The translations under genes and the position numbers were made by a program. A stretch of DNA of 64,000 nucleotides from Streptomyces megasporus (GTDB lineage: Bacteria; Actinomycetota; Actinomycetes; Streptomycetales; Streptomycetaceae), in NCBI RefSeq assembly GCF_000718985.1, contig NZ_JODL01000014.1, positions 1 through 64,000 of the forward strand, read 5' to 3'. The notes below the pieces were generated by a model. The model was not told the origin of the DNA, ran no database searches, and worked only from the letters and a program-made list of their open reading frames with translations. Of the stretch, positions 25,710 through 36,070 are shown one piece after another. Position 1 is the first letter of the stretch; every line of letters starts with the position of its first letter.

Positions 25710-26067
25710 CGCTTCCCCTCCGTCCGACCCCGACGCGTGCCGTGTTCATCCAAGCACGCCCGTTCCGGCCGACGGTCATCGTCGGCCACCGCCCGTCCCG
25801 CTGTGTCCGCCCTCGGCGCGGCCGTGGGGCGTTCCGGGTGGGATGGCGTTTCCGCAGGTCGGAGAGGGGTGGGACATCCCGGCGTCCCGGATGCCCCGGT
25901 CGGCGTTGTCCCAGCCGGGGCGGGACGGCCACGGTGGTGGGCATGCCGCGGCGCTCGCCGTGGAACCGATGTCCGGCGCTCTCCCGCTCGTTCGAAGCGC
26001 CCACCCGGAACAACCGCTCGCACCACCCACTCGAAACCCGAAGCATTCACTCGAAACGAGGACGCCC
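25710..26067. other. Divergent promoter region, no gene seen
   Basis: 358 bases between the membrane XRE gene and the lipoprotein gene. Near the lipoprotein start the phrase CACTCGAAAC occurs twice, 19 bases apart. I found no convincing promoter hexamers, hairpin or small gene; a plus-strand open frame here lacks a ribosome site and merely runs into the lipoprotein. Confidence 0.5.
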
Positions 26068-26727
26068 ATGTTCCGCTCTCGACGCATGCCCCGATTCGCC
26101 GTCTCCGCCGCGCTCGTCGCCGCCTCCCTCTCCCTGGCCGCGTGCCAGTCCGGAACCGGCGTGGAGACGGAGGGCAGGGCTCCCGCCGTGAGCCCGTCCG
26201 CCTCCCCGGACCGGGCGGGCTCGGGCGGAGGCGGCGCCCACGACGAGCGGCCCGCCCGCCCGGTCGATCACAAGCCCTCGGACGACCGGAAGGGCGAGGA
26301 CGGTCCCGTGACCGAGAGGTGCGACGCGTCCAACACCGAACTCACCGTCAAGCGCGTCTCCCGGCCGATCAACCGCCTGCTCCTGACCGCCACCAACACC
26401 GGGGACACCGTCTGCAACGCTTACGGTCACCCGTACCTGCGTTTCGACGAGGCCCACGCCCCGGTACCGGCCCTGGAGGACAGCCGCCCGCAGGCGGTCG
26501 TCTCGATGGCGCCCGGCGAGTCCGTCCACGCGGGGATCATGACCATGGCCGCCGTGGACACGGATGTCGTCGGCGTCACCGAACTCGGCGTCCTCTTCTC
26601 CGACCGGGACGGCGGGTCGGTGGACACCCGGCCGGTGCGGCTCGCCCTGCCGGAGGACACCGTGATCAGCTCCAACGCGTGGGTCACGTACTGGCAGGAC
26701 GACCTGGACGCCGCCCTGATGTGGTGA
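26068..26727 (+). CDS. DUF4232-type lipoprotein
   Basis: Exported lipoprotein of 219 residues. The signal peptide ends in the lipobox LAAC with the lipidated cysteine at residue 26. A Gly/Ala/Asp-rich linker follows, then a DUF4232-like beta domain starting at CDASNTELTVKRVS with one more cysteine in DTVCNAYGHPYLRF. DUF4232 proteins of actinomycetes sit on the outer face of the membrane; their role is unknown. The ATG at 26068 has GAGGAC upstream. Its stop is only 12 bases from the stop of the convergent potassium-channel gene. Confidence 0.85.
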   Translation: MFRSRRMPRFAVSAALVAASLSLAACQSGTGVETEGRAPAVSPSASPDRAGSGGGGAHDERPARPVDHKPSDDRKGEDGPVTERCDASNTELTVKRVSRPINRLLLTATNTGDTVCNAYGHPYLRFDEAHAPVPALEDSRPQAVVSMAPGESVHAGIMTMAAVDTDVVGVTELGVLFSDRDGGSVDTRPVRLALPEDTVISSNAWVTYWQDDLDAALMW

Positions 26728-26739
26728 CGACCCCTCCCG

Positions 26740-27330
26740 TCAGGCGTCCCCGCCACGTCCGTCGCGGTCCGGGGGCGTCTGTCGGCGCAGCGCGGACCTG
26801 ACCGTGTCGACCACGAGCCGGGCCGCGACGCCCACGACGAGCAGTCCGCCCGCCATCTGGACCATCGTCATCACACGGGCCGGTTGGGAACGGGCCGTGA
26901 TGTCGCCGTACCCGACGGTGGTGAACGTGGTGAGCGTGAAGTACAGCGCGTCGGTACGGGTGAGGGGCTCGGTGAAGCTGCCCGGCTCGGCCCTCTCCAG
27001 CATCCGGTAGGCCGACGCGAAGACCAGCAGGAACAGCAGCAGGACGCTCACCAGCGTCTCGACGGCCCGCAGCAGGGGTCGGGGGGACCGTCCGATCGCC
27101 CGGATCTGCCAGACGAACAGCGCCAGGACGGCGACCAACCCCACGGTGAGGACGGCGACCGTGACATCGGTGAACTCCCTGTCCAGGGGCAGGAGGTAGT
27201 ACCCCAGGAGGAGCCCCGCCGTGATGGCAGTCGGACGCAGCAGCGCCAGCAGCGACGAGCGGCTCAGGACGTACCGGGACCACTCCCCGCCGTCTCCCGA
27301 GGTCTCCTGGGACGGGTCCGGTGGTCGCAC
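26740..27330 (-). CDS. Two-pore-helix potassium channel
   Basis: Ion channel of 196 residues. It has the selectivity filter TTVGYGD at 137-143, preceded by a pore helix and followed by one long membrane helix. Two helices precede residue 75 (about 33-48 and 55-75) and another covers 92-108, so the topology is four-helix with no cytoplasmic RCK domain. Probably allows K+ flux through the plasma membrane as a tetramer. The GTG start at 27330 has GGGGAG 6 bases upstream. The short C-terminus is basic and acidic. Gating and physiology are unknown. Confidence 0.9.
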   Translation of the reverse strand: MRPPDPSQETSGDGGEWSRYVLSRSSLLALLRPTAITAGLLLGYYLLPLDREFTDVTVAVLTVGLVAVLALFVWQIRAIGRSPRPLLRAVETLVSVLLLFLLVFASAYRMLERAEPGSFTEPLTRTDALYFTLTTFTTVGYGDITARSQPARVMTMVQMAGGLLVVGVAARLVVDTVRSALRRQTPPDRDGRGGDA

Positions 27331-27374
27331 GTGCTTCTCCCCGTCCTCGTCTGTCCTCGCCTGTCACCGTCTGT

Positions 27375-27407
27375 CGGCGGCTGCTCGGCGGTTGCTCGGC
27401 GGTTGCT
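27375..27407. repeat. Three tandem 11-bp repeats
   Basis: Three units of CGGCGGYTGCT plus a partial fourth in the leader of the potassium-channel gene. Likely slippage product. Confidence 0.8.
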
Positions 27408-27564
27408 CGGCGTCCGCCGTCGGTCGGCTTTCCCCGTCCGGTGGCGCACCGGCGGGCAGGCGGCAGCATAGATTCCGAAAAGGGATATTTCTCCGCGGGA
27501 CCCGGCCGGTCACCCGTTCGGAGGCCCCTCGCCGCCCGGTGCGGCGACCGCGCAGAGTGGAGGC

Positions 27565-28233
27565 ATGACCGTTCCCCGTCGACCGGAACCCCTCGGCGCG
27601 CGTCCGGCGGACGTCCACCGCGTCTGGTACGCGGCGTACGGCTCGAACATGCACCGCGAGCGGCTCACCTTCTACCTCGCCGGCGGCAGGCCGCCCGGCG
27701 GCGCGCGAACGTATCCGGGCTGCCGGGACCGCCGGCCGCCCGAGCGGTCGCTGCCCCTCGTGCTGCCCGGGCTGCTGTACTTCGCGACCGAGTCGCCGGT
27801 GTGGCGGGGCGGCCGGGCCTTCTACGACCCCGACGCCGGCGGCGAGACACCCGCGCACGCCCATCTGCTCACCGCCTCGCAGTTCTCCGACATCGCGGCC
27901 CAGGAGATGTACCGGGAGCCCGGCGTCGACCTGGATCTCGCCGAGGCGTTGACGCGCGGACGCGCGCGGCTGGGGCCGGGCCGGTACGAGACGCTGGTCT
28001 GCCCCGGTCTGCTCGACGGCCGGCCGGTGCTGACCTTCACGGCCCCGTGGCGGAGCGACGAGGTGGCCAAGCGCCCGCCGTCGGCCCCCTACCTGCGGCA
28101 CCTGGCGTCCGGGCTGGTGGCGTCCCACGGCTGGAACGCCGAACGGGCGGCCCGGTTCCTGGCCGGTCGGCCGGGCGCCGAGGGGCGCTGGACGCCCGAG
28201 GCCGTGGCGGAGTTGGTGGAGCGCTCCGGGTGA
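27565..28233 (+). CDS. Gamma-glutamylcyclotransferase-like protein
   Basis: 222-residue cytosolic protein with the cyclotransferase-fold opening motif YAAYGSNM (residues 22-29), whose YGSN loop binds the substrate in gamma-glutamylcyclotransferases and AIG2-like proteins. The remainder is longer than typical GGCT enzymes and I cannot locate the catalytic glutamate with certainty, so the reaction is not assigned. The ATG at 27565 is preceded by GTGGAGGC. The gene ends 10 bases from the convergent membrane-protein gene. Related Streptomyces proteins sometimes carry misleading annotations such as histone deacetylase; nothing here supports that. Confidence 0.65.
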   Translation: MTVPRRPEPLGARPADVHRVWYAAYGSNMHRERLTFYLAGGRPPGGARTYPGCRDRRPPERSLPLVLPGLLYFATESPVWRGGRAFYDPDAGGETPAHAHLLTASQFSDIAAQEMYREPGVDLDLAEALTRGRARLGPGRYETLVCPGLLDGRPVLTFTAPWRSDEVAKRPPSAPYLRHLASGLVASHGWNAERAARFLAGRPGAEGRWTPEAVAELVERSG

Positions 28234-28243
28234 CGCGGGGCCG

Positions 28244-29692
28244 TCAGGGGCGGACGGCGACGGACCAGGGGGGACGGTAGGTGTCCGGCACGGGGTACCG
28301 CGGCCAGTCGCGGGCCCAGCGCGGTGCCTCGCCGCCGCGCAGCACCAGGGCGTCGGCCCGCGTCCGGGCGTCGGCCTCCGCCGTGGTGCAGCCCGCCAGG
28401 TGGGCGACGGGGATCGCCGATCCGCTCCCGCCGAGCGCGCACGGCGGGCGCACGCCGTGCTCGCGCAGCACCGTGGTGACGCGCCGCCAGTCCTCGCGCG
28501 CCCGCTGTTGGATGTCGCCGTGCGTGTGCGCCAGACCGAGCTGGACGGCCAGGTGGAAGGCCAGGACCAAGGCGAGGGCGGCGGCCGTCGCGTGCGAGCG
28601 GCGGGCCCGGTCCGCGGCGGCGAGCAGACCGAGGGCGGCGGGCACGGCGAGCAGGGCGTAGCCGGGCAGCAGGAAGCGCGGGGCCGCGTAGGCGACGAGG
28701 AAGAAGTACTGCGCCGTGGCCGAGGCGGCCACGGCCACGGCGAGCCACAGGGGCGCCACAGGGCTCCCCGCGCGGCGCGTGGCCCACATTCCCAGCGCGG
28801 TGAACAGGACGAGCAGCGGCCACCACTCCACCGCGGCCCACCACACCCCGTCACCGGCGCAGGGGCGGCACAGCAGCGGACCGTCCAACGAGGTGAGGTT
28901 GGCGGCCAGGGAGAGGACGGGGCGCGTGCCGCCCTGGGCGTCGCTCGCCTCGGCGAGCCTCCGTCCCACCCCGCCGAACCGCAGGTGTGCCTCGACGACC
29001 CACGGCAGCGCGCCCACCGCGACGCCCCCCGCCACGGACAGCAGCCGGCCCGGGCCGCGCCAGGCCGGCACCAGGAGGGCGGCGAGGAAGAGCGGGGCGG
29101 CGACGAACGCGCCGTCGTTGGGCCGCATCAGCGTGACCACGGCCAGGCCCGCGACGATTCCCGCGTGGCACGGGCGCCGCCGGACGAAGCAGCCCACCGC
29201 CGCGACCGCGCCCATCGCCGTGTAGTGGTTGGGCATCGCGGAGTTGGCGTAGAACAGGGCGATCCATCCGCTGCCGTACAGCGCCGCCGCCACCCACCCG
29301 GCCGAGGGCCGGGGCAGGGCCCGCAGCCAGGGTCGGAAGCCCAGGTACAGGGCGACGCCCGCCAGGAGCAGCAGCCAGATCCTCAGCAGGAGCTCCGAGC
29401 CGTTCCAGGAGGCGATCGGGAGTTCCAGCAGGGGCACGCCCCGGGTGCGCGGGGCGCTGAAGGGGGTGGCGGGGCCGTGCGGGCCGAAGCGGCTGGTGTA
29501 GACGCGCTCGTCCCAGCCGAGGGGCAGGGTGAGCGGCACCAGGAGGGCGGCCGTCAGGACGAAGGCCGCGCACACGGCCCACAGCCGGCGGTCCGCCCCC
29601 CTCGGTGGGGCGGACCCCACGGCCGTCCGTCCGGCGTCGAAACCGGACGTCGTGCGGCCGGGGGTCGCCGACCAGCCCGTCACGGCCTTCAC
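28244..29692 (-). CDS. Polytopic membrane protein, GT-C glycosyltransferase-like
   Basis: 482-residue protein with about ten membrane helices and no clear soluble domain. The first extracellular loop contains GWDERVYTSRFG, resembling the acidic DE motif after the first helix in GT-C glycosyltransferases (ArnT/PMT type) that use lipid-linked sugars. The C-terminal 90 residues are probably extracytoplasmic and contain two cysteines. The GTG at 29692 has GGAGG 4 bases upstream, better than the in-frame GTG 5 codons earlier. It stands alone; donor and acceptor are unknown. It may instead be a non-catalytic member of this fold. Confidence 0.65.
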   Translation of the reverse strand: MKAVTGWSATPGRTTSGFDAGRTAVGSAPPRGADRRLWAVCAAFVLTAALLVPLTLPLGWDERVYTSRFGPHGPATPFSAPRTRGVPLLELPIASWNGSELLLRIWLLLLAGVALYLGFRPWLRALPRPSAGWVAAALYGSGWIALFYANSAMPNHYTAMGAVAAVGCFVRRRPCHAGIVAGLAVVTLMRPNDGAFVAAPLFLAALLVPAWRGPGRLLSVAGGVAVGALPWVVEAHLRFGGVGRRLAEASDAQGGTRPVLSLAANLTSLDGPLLCRPCAGDGVWWAAVEWWPLLVLFTALGMWATRRAGSPVAPLWLAVAVAASATAQYFFLVAYAAPRFLLPGYALLAVPAALGLLAAADRARRSHATAAALALVLAFHLAVQLGLAHTHGDIQQRAREDWRRVTTVLREHGVRPPCALGGSGSAIPVAHLAGCTTAEADARTRADALVLRGGEAPRWARDWPRYPVPDTYRPPWSVAVRP

Positions 29693-29874
29693 CTGGCCTC
29701 CAGCCACCCGTGGTTCGCTACGTTATGTGCCGTTCTATCAGCGAATGTCACGGTTTCCTGGTGACACACCCGGCAGGCCGGACCGATCGTATGACCGCAT
29801 GTGCGGCAGATGGGGCACACGCGGTCCGCCGGGACGAGACGCGATGGGATGGCCGGGCCGGGCCCGGTCCGGTG

Positions 29875-31155
29875 TCAGGGGCGGGTGCGGACGCCCGTGC
29901 CGTTGAGGCAGAGGGCGATGTTGCGGACCGCGGCGGTGAGTTCCTCGATCACCCGGGCGGCCTGCTCCGCGTCGTGGAAGGCGGGACGGTCGGCGGCCAG
30001 GGAGGTGTTGAGGTCCTCGGTGAGGCGACGTACGGCGTCGATGTCCTCGGCGGGCGGAGCCGTGGGGGCGGGCCGGGGCGGCTTGGGGGGCACCGGGGCG
30101 GAGAGCACGGGTCCCGTGGCGGGCGCGGGGGGTGTGGCGGGCGCCGGGGGCGCGGGGGATGCGGGTTCCGTCGGGACGGCCGGGGCCACGGGCGCGGCCT
30201 GCGACTCGCCCCCGTTCCCGCTCGCGCCTCCGTTCCCGCTCACGTTCGCGTTTCCGGGCGCGTTCGCGTTTCCGGGCGCGGGTGTCGAGGGGACGGGGAC
30301 GGTGTCGGGCGCCCTTGTGCCTCCCGCGTCCGCGCTCCCCCAGCCCTTGACGGGCTTCGCCACGTCCGGCGAGAGCCTTGTCTGCGGCAGCAGCACGTTG
30401 TCCGTGGCGCCGGCGAGCCCGGCGGGTCCGGCGGTGCCCGGTGACCAGAGCGGGGCGGTGGACTGTGGCGAGGCGACGTGCTCGGCCTTCCACTGGAGGC
30501 GGTAGCACTCGACCTGGTCGGCGCAGGCGGCCCGGGCATGGAAGATCGCGCTGCCCTCACCGAGATCGGGGTACCAGAGGTTGGGCCCGGGGAAGCGCAC
30601 CGTCCGCATGCGCGGCTTGATGGGCTCCGCGCAGCCGATGCAGCAGCCGGCCGGGACGCACAGGGCGCTGCCCTCGCTCTGCGCCGCGCGGGGGCCGATC
30701 TCCCCGCGGTACTCCCCGTTGCTGCACGGCGGCAGTTCGCCACAGGTGCGGCAGACCGCGTAGTGCTCGGGGAGGACCCGCCAGCCGTGGCCGATGGGCG
30801 CACACCAGTACTTGGGCGCGGACCGGGGGAAGTTCTCGTTGCGGAGCACCAGGACCACGGGCCGCTTGTAGAACTCGGCCCGGTCGGGGGGCTGCACGTT
30901 CACCTGGCCGTTCGCCCGACGCAGGTGCTCCGAGTGCCGCCACAGCTCGACGTGTTCGCGCCAGGCCTGTTCGTAGGAGAGGGGCCAGGGGTGGTCGCGG
31001 TACTCGTTGATCTCCAGGATTCGCCAGGGCTGCCGGTCGAAGACGACGACGTGTCCGCTCATCAGGCGGAGGTGCGTACCGTTGTCGCCTTCCTTCGGCC
31101 AGTCGATGCGACCGACGCGGGTGGGCTGGTCGGGGAGCCCTTCGCGGACATGCAT
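29875..31155 (-). CDS. Cys-rich protein of unknown function
   Basis: 426 residues, not recognised. After an N-terminal domain rich in Trp/Tyr/Arg there is a cysteine cluster: C135-x2-C138 (CRTCGELPPC with C144), C166, then C171-C172-x2-C175 (GCCIGC), suggesting one or two metal sites. A linker of about 110 residues rich in Pro, Ala, Gly and Asn follows, containing PGNAN repeats, and the end is a helical segment (DIDAVRRLTEDLNTSL). The ATG at 31155 has GAGGAG 6 bases upstream; an ATG at 31221 is possible but lacks this. No signal peptide or membrane helix is seen, so it is probably cytosolic. Neighbour is a TerD-nuclease fusion transcribed in the same direction with a 290-base gap. Confidence 0.7.
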   Translation of the reverse strand: MHVREGLPDQPTRVGRIDWPKEGDNGTHLRLMSGHVVVFDRQPWRILEINEYRDHPWPLSYEQAWREHVELWRHSEHLRRANGQVNVQPPDRAEFYKRPVVLVLRNENFPRSAPKYWCAPIGHGWRVLPEHYAVCRTCGELPPCSNGEYRGEIGPRAAQSEGSALCVPAGCCIGCAEPIKPRMRTVRFPGPNLWYPDLGEGSAIFHARAACADQVECYRLQWKAEHVASPQSTAPLWSPGTAGPAGLAGATDNVLLPQTRLSPDVAKPVKGWGSADAGGTRAPDTVPVPSTPAPGNANAPGNANVSGNGGASGNGGESQAAPVAPAVPTEPASPAPPAPATPPAPATGPVLSAPVPPKPPRPAPTAPPAEDIDAVRRLTEDLNTSLAADRPAFHDAEQAARVIEELTAAVRNIALCLNGTGVRTRP

Positions 31156-31447
31156 GACACGCTCCTCGGCAACGGGACAACCATGGTCATCATGGAGCAC
31201 TTTCCGCACATTCTGTGTCATTTCCGACCTTCAATCGTTCAGACACGCGCGCCTGACCGTCACTCGCCCCCTCAGCCGGTATGACGTTCCGTCAATTCGC
31301 CTGCTCTTCCTTCCGCTTCGCGGAGGGCCGGCCCTCCGGGTCCGCTCGGGCGGTCGTGACGGCGTGCCGGCCCGCGGACGGACCGGCGTCCCCGACGCCC
31401 CCGACGACCCCGGCGACGACGTCCGGGACCGCCCGCGCGGCCCCGGG

Positions 31448-33517
31448 TCACCCGGTGGGCAGTTCACTCCCCGACGGCCGCCGGGACGGGCGCCGCTCCA
31501 GGTGCGTGACGACACCGGCGTGGAACCGGTGCACGGCGTCGTCGACGCTGCGGATGAACCCCGTCTCGGCGTTGCCGCGGGTGCTGCCCATGCCCTTGAA
31601 GAGGGAGAGTCGGAAACCGGTGATCCGGGCGCCGTCCTTCGGGAGGAGGTCGCCCGGTTCGGGACGCAGCCGCTCCAGGGTGCCGCGCGGTCCGCCGCCC
31701 TCGCCCTCGACGAGGGTCTCGACGTGCAGGTCGGCCGGGGCCTCGGCCAACTGCCGGACCAGACGCTTGACCCAGGTGAGGGGGTAGCCCTGCTCGGGCG
31801 CGGTGATCTCCACGGACGTGCGCAGCTTGCCGGTGCGCAGGTCCGCGGTGACGGCGAGGATGCCGGGCGTCCCCTCGATGCGCAGTTCCGCGCCGAGACG
31901 ACCGTCCCGGCAGAGCCCGTCGGCGAGGGCCACGCGGCGGGACTGCGGGTCGGCGCCGCGCCGGACGCGCTGGACGGGCAGGACTTTCCGGCCGAGTTCG
32001 CCGCCGAGCCGCAAGCAGACCTGGCGGATGAGCCGTTCCCAGTTCTCGACGACCTCCAGGGCCCGCTGGTCGCCCTGGCAGAGGGTCTCCTCGTCGATGG
32101 CGTTGCGCACGGGCACCCAGGCCGGTCCCATGTTCTGGAAGCCGTGGCAGCCGGAGTTCTCGTGCTGGAGGTAGTGCAGGAGTTCCTGGAGGAGCCACGC
32201 CTGGGCGGCGTTGCCGACGCCCTCGTGGCGGATCAGCATCTGGGCCTGGTGCGCCACCTCGGCCCAGGACAGGTGCCGCAGGGCCACCTTGTGCTTGCGA
32301 CGCCGGTCGATCCTGACGTCGACGAGGGGGCTGCCCTCCAGGGCCACGTCGTTGGAGAGGGTGATCACGGCCTCGTAGCCGCGCCGGGCGGCGATGTCCA
32401 TGTACGCCTGGACCTGTTCGGCCTTGAGCGGGTTGCCGTTGGTCTTCGTCTCCACCAGGGCCGTCCAGAGCCTGCCCGCGCGCTCGACGCGGATCACGCC
32501 GTCCGGACGCCTCGGGGAGTCCCCGTGCGGCAGGGAGACCTCCGTGAACGTCTCCATCCGCCCCGCCGGAGCGCCGAAGGCGGCGGTGAGACGGCGGCCG
32601 AACTCCGGCACCTGGGCCATCACCGACAACAGGATGGAGGTCGCCCGCGTCTCCCGCTCCCGGTCGCTTCTCAGGGAGGAGACGGGGAAGAGACGGGCCT
32701 GCCGCCAGGAGTCGTTCTCGGCCAGGGACTTCTTGGCGACCTTGGGCAGCGTGACCTTCTTGCGGGCGGTGCGGGGACGCCGGGCCGGGGCCTTCTCCGC
32801 CGCCGCGAGGGCCGGCTCCGCCGTGGGGGCCGGCTCCGCCGCCGATGCCCTGCGGTCCGGCTGGCGGGGGACGGCGGGCAGCGGCTCGACGGTCCTCTCG
32901 GGTTCCGGCGTCGCGTCGGGACGCGGTTCCGGCGTCTGGTCCAGGACCGGCGTCGCGGACTCCTCCTCGGCGTCGTCCTCGACGTCGATGCCGAAGTCGG
33001 TCGCCAGGCCCGCCAGTCCGGTCTCGTAGCCCTGTCCGACGGCCCGGAACCGCCAGCTCCCGCCCCGCCGGTAGATCTCGCCGAAGATGAACGCGCTCTC
33101 CACGCCGGCGTCGTCGATGGAGAAGCCGAGCAGGACCTCGCCGGCGCGGTCGGCGAGCGTCACCCGGAGGCCGTCCAGTTCGCCGAATCGAGCGCCGCCG
33201 TAGCGGCTGGCCCCGACGACGACGCACTCGACGTCGGGCGGCATCGCGGCCAGGTCGAGGCTGATCCGGTCCTCGCTGCCGTCGGCGGTCGGCGTCTTGC
33301 CCAGGAGCTGCACGCTGCCGTCCGCGGCGACCGGGTTGTTGTAGAAGAAGAAGTCCGCGTCGCCGCGCACCTTGCCGTCGACGTCCAGCAGCAGGACGGA
33401 GACGTCCGCGTCCCCGTCCCCCGTGGCGCTGGTCCAGCTCAGCCCCAGGACCACGGAGTCGATGTCCTCGCTCAGGCTCGCCAGGTCGACGTTGGCGCCC
33501 TTGACCATCTCGTGCAT
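31448..33517 (-). CDS. TerD domain fused to a PD-(D/E)XK nuclease-like domain
   Basis: 689-residue fusion. Residues 1 to about 175 form a TerD domain (LDVDGKVRGDADFFFYNN, then GFSIDDAGVESAFIFGEIY), which binds Ca2+ in tellurite and stress-resistance proteins. A Pro/Glu/Ala linker with a basic stretch spans about 185-265. About 270-480 resembles a restriction-endonuclease fold: D339 in RPDGVIRV, E356-x-K358 in LVETKTN, and Q368/Q370 in AEQVQAYMD. The final 200 residues are unassigned. The ATG at 33517 is preceded by AGGGGGGCAC. TerD-nuclease fusions have been predicted computationally as stress or phage-defence effectors; this function is inferred, not shown. Confidence 0.8.
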   Translation of the reverse strand: MHEMVKGANVDLASLSEDIDSVVLGLSWTSATGDGDADVSVLLLDVDGKVRGDADFFFYNNPVAADGSVQLLGKTPTADGSEDRISLDLAAMPPDVECVVVGASRYGGARFGELDGLRVTLADRAGEVLLGFSIDDAGVESAFIFGEIYRRGGSWRFRAVGQGYETGLAGLATDFGIDVEDDAEEESATPVLDQTPEPRPDATPEPERTVEPLPAVPRQPDRRASAAEPAPTAEPALAAAEKAPARRPRTARKKVTLPKVAKKSLAENDSWRQARLFPVSSLRSDRERETRATSILLSVMAQVPEFGRRLTAAFGAPAGRMETFTEVSLPHGDSPRRPDGVIRVERAGRLWTALVETKTNGNPLKAEQVQAYMDIAARRGYEAVITLSNDVALEGSPLVDVRIDRRRKHKVALRHLSWAEVAHQAQMLIRHEGVGNAAQAWLLQELLHYLQHENSGCHGFQNMGPAWVPVRNAIDEETLCQGDQRALEVVENWERLIRQVCLRLGGELGRKVLPVQRVRRGADPQSRRVALADGLCRDGRLGAELRIEGTPGILAVTADLRTGKLRTSVEITAPEQGYPLTWVKRLVRQLAEAPADLHVETLVEGEGGGPRGTLERLRPEPGDLLPKDGARITGFRLSLFKGMGSTRGNAETGFIRSVDDAVHRFHAGVVTHLERRPSRRPSGSELPTG

Positions 33518-33662
33518 GTGCCCCCCTGGTACGCGATCACGTCGGGCACCGACGAACAACCGCTTTTCGCTGTTTGACTCAGTGCACACTCGATGTGTGC
33601 GGAACCAAGCTTAACCCCGTTGGGCGCTTGCCGGGGGCGAATCGGGCGAGAGCGACACGGAC

Positions 33663-33703
33663 GACGGCCCGCCCCGGGGCGCGGAATCCCGGGGCGGGCC
33701 GTC
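33663..33703 (-). terminator. Terminator of the glutamate dehydrogenase gene
   Basis: Perfect 16-bp stem (33663-33678 with 33688-33703), loop of 9 bases, 66 bases past the gdhA stop. Confidence 0.88.
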
Positions 33704-33768
33704 GGCTGGGCGGGACGTTCCCCGCCGGGGGGCGGGCCGGAGATCGGGCCGAAGGTCGAGCCGGGCCG

Positions 33769-35554
<1,786 letters not shown>

Positions 35555-35630
35555 GATGGACGGACGAGTAGGATGCCTGCGCGATGAGAGCGCTCCCGCG
35601 CGGAGCCGGCAGGCCGACTGGAGGGGGACC

Positions 35631-36059
35631 ATGTCGTTCGACGAGGAGTGGCGGCAGATCCAGACCGATGTCGCCGCGCGTCAGACGAGGATGCGGCTGA
35701 ACCGGCTCGACGGGGGCGGAGGCGGCACATCGGGCCTGAGCGTACGGGCCGATGATCTCGGGCTCGTCGGGAACAACGCCTTCGAGTTACGCGACCGGCT
35801 CGGCAAGGACGGCAAACACGCCCTGAAGAGCACCGAAGCGGCCGCGACAGCACTGAAGAGCGACAACTTCCGGACCGGACCGGCGCTGAAGACCCTGCAC
35901 GACACCTGGGAGAGTCAGGTGAAGACGCTGTTGGACGCCTGCGCGCACATCTCCGACCACTTGGACTACAGCATCGCGCAGCACGGCAAGGACGAGGCCG
36001 ACATCTCTCAGTCCTTCACGGGCCTTTCGGTCTCCAGGATCAGCGAGTTCTTCGAGTAG
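35631..36059 (+). CDS. WXG100-like small helical protein
   Basis: 142-residue, mostly helical protein without signal peptide. W93-E94-S95 in HDTWESQVKTLL resembles the WxG turn between two helices of type VII secretion substrates, and the C-terminus forms a second helix with DYSIAQHG. The ATG at 35631 has GGAGGGGG upstream. It is followed 11 bases later by a 780-residue WXG-bearing protein, so the two probably form a secreted or partner pair. No ESX secretion genes (EccC and others) lie in the window, so export would depend on machinery elsewhere. The family assignment is based on helix pattern and context. Confidence 0.6.
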   Translation: MSFDEEWRQIQTDVAARQTRMRLNRLDGGGGGTSGLSVRADDLGLVGNNAFELRDRLGKDGKHALKSTEAAATALKSDNFRTGPALKTLHDTWESQVKTLLDACAHISDHLDYSIAQHGKDEADISQSFTGLSVSRISEFFE

Positions 36060-36070
36060 GGCGGCCCGGC

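Noticed and set aside
27565..28233. Histone deacetylase
   Set aside because: No zinc-binding DxH...D pattern; the YGSN motif fits cyclotransferase-like folds instead.
31007..33577. 856-codon plus-strand frame
   Set aside because: Antisense to the TerD-nuclease gene, which has a ribosome site and real domains; low-complexity product.
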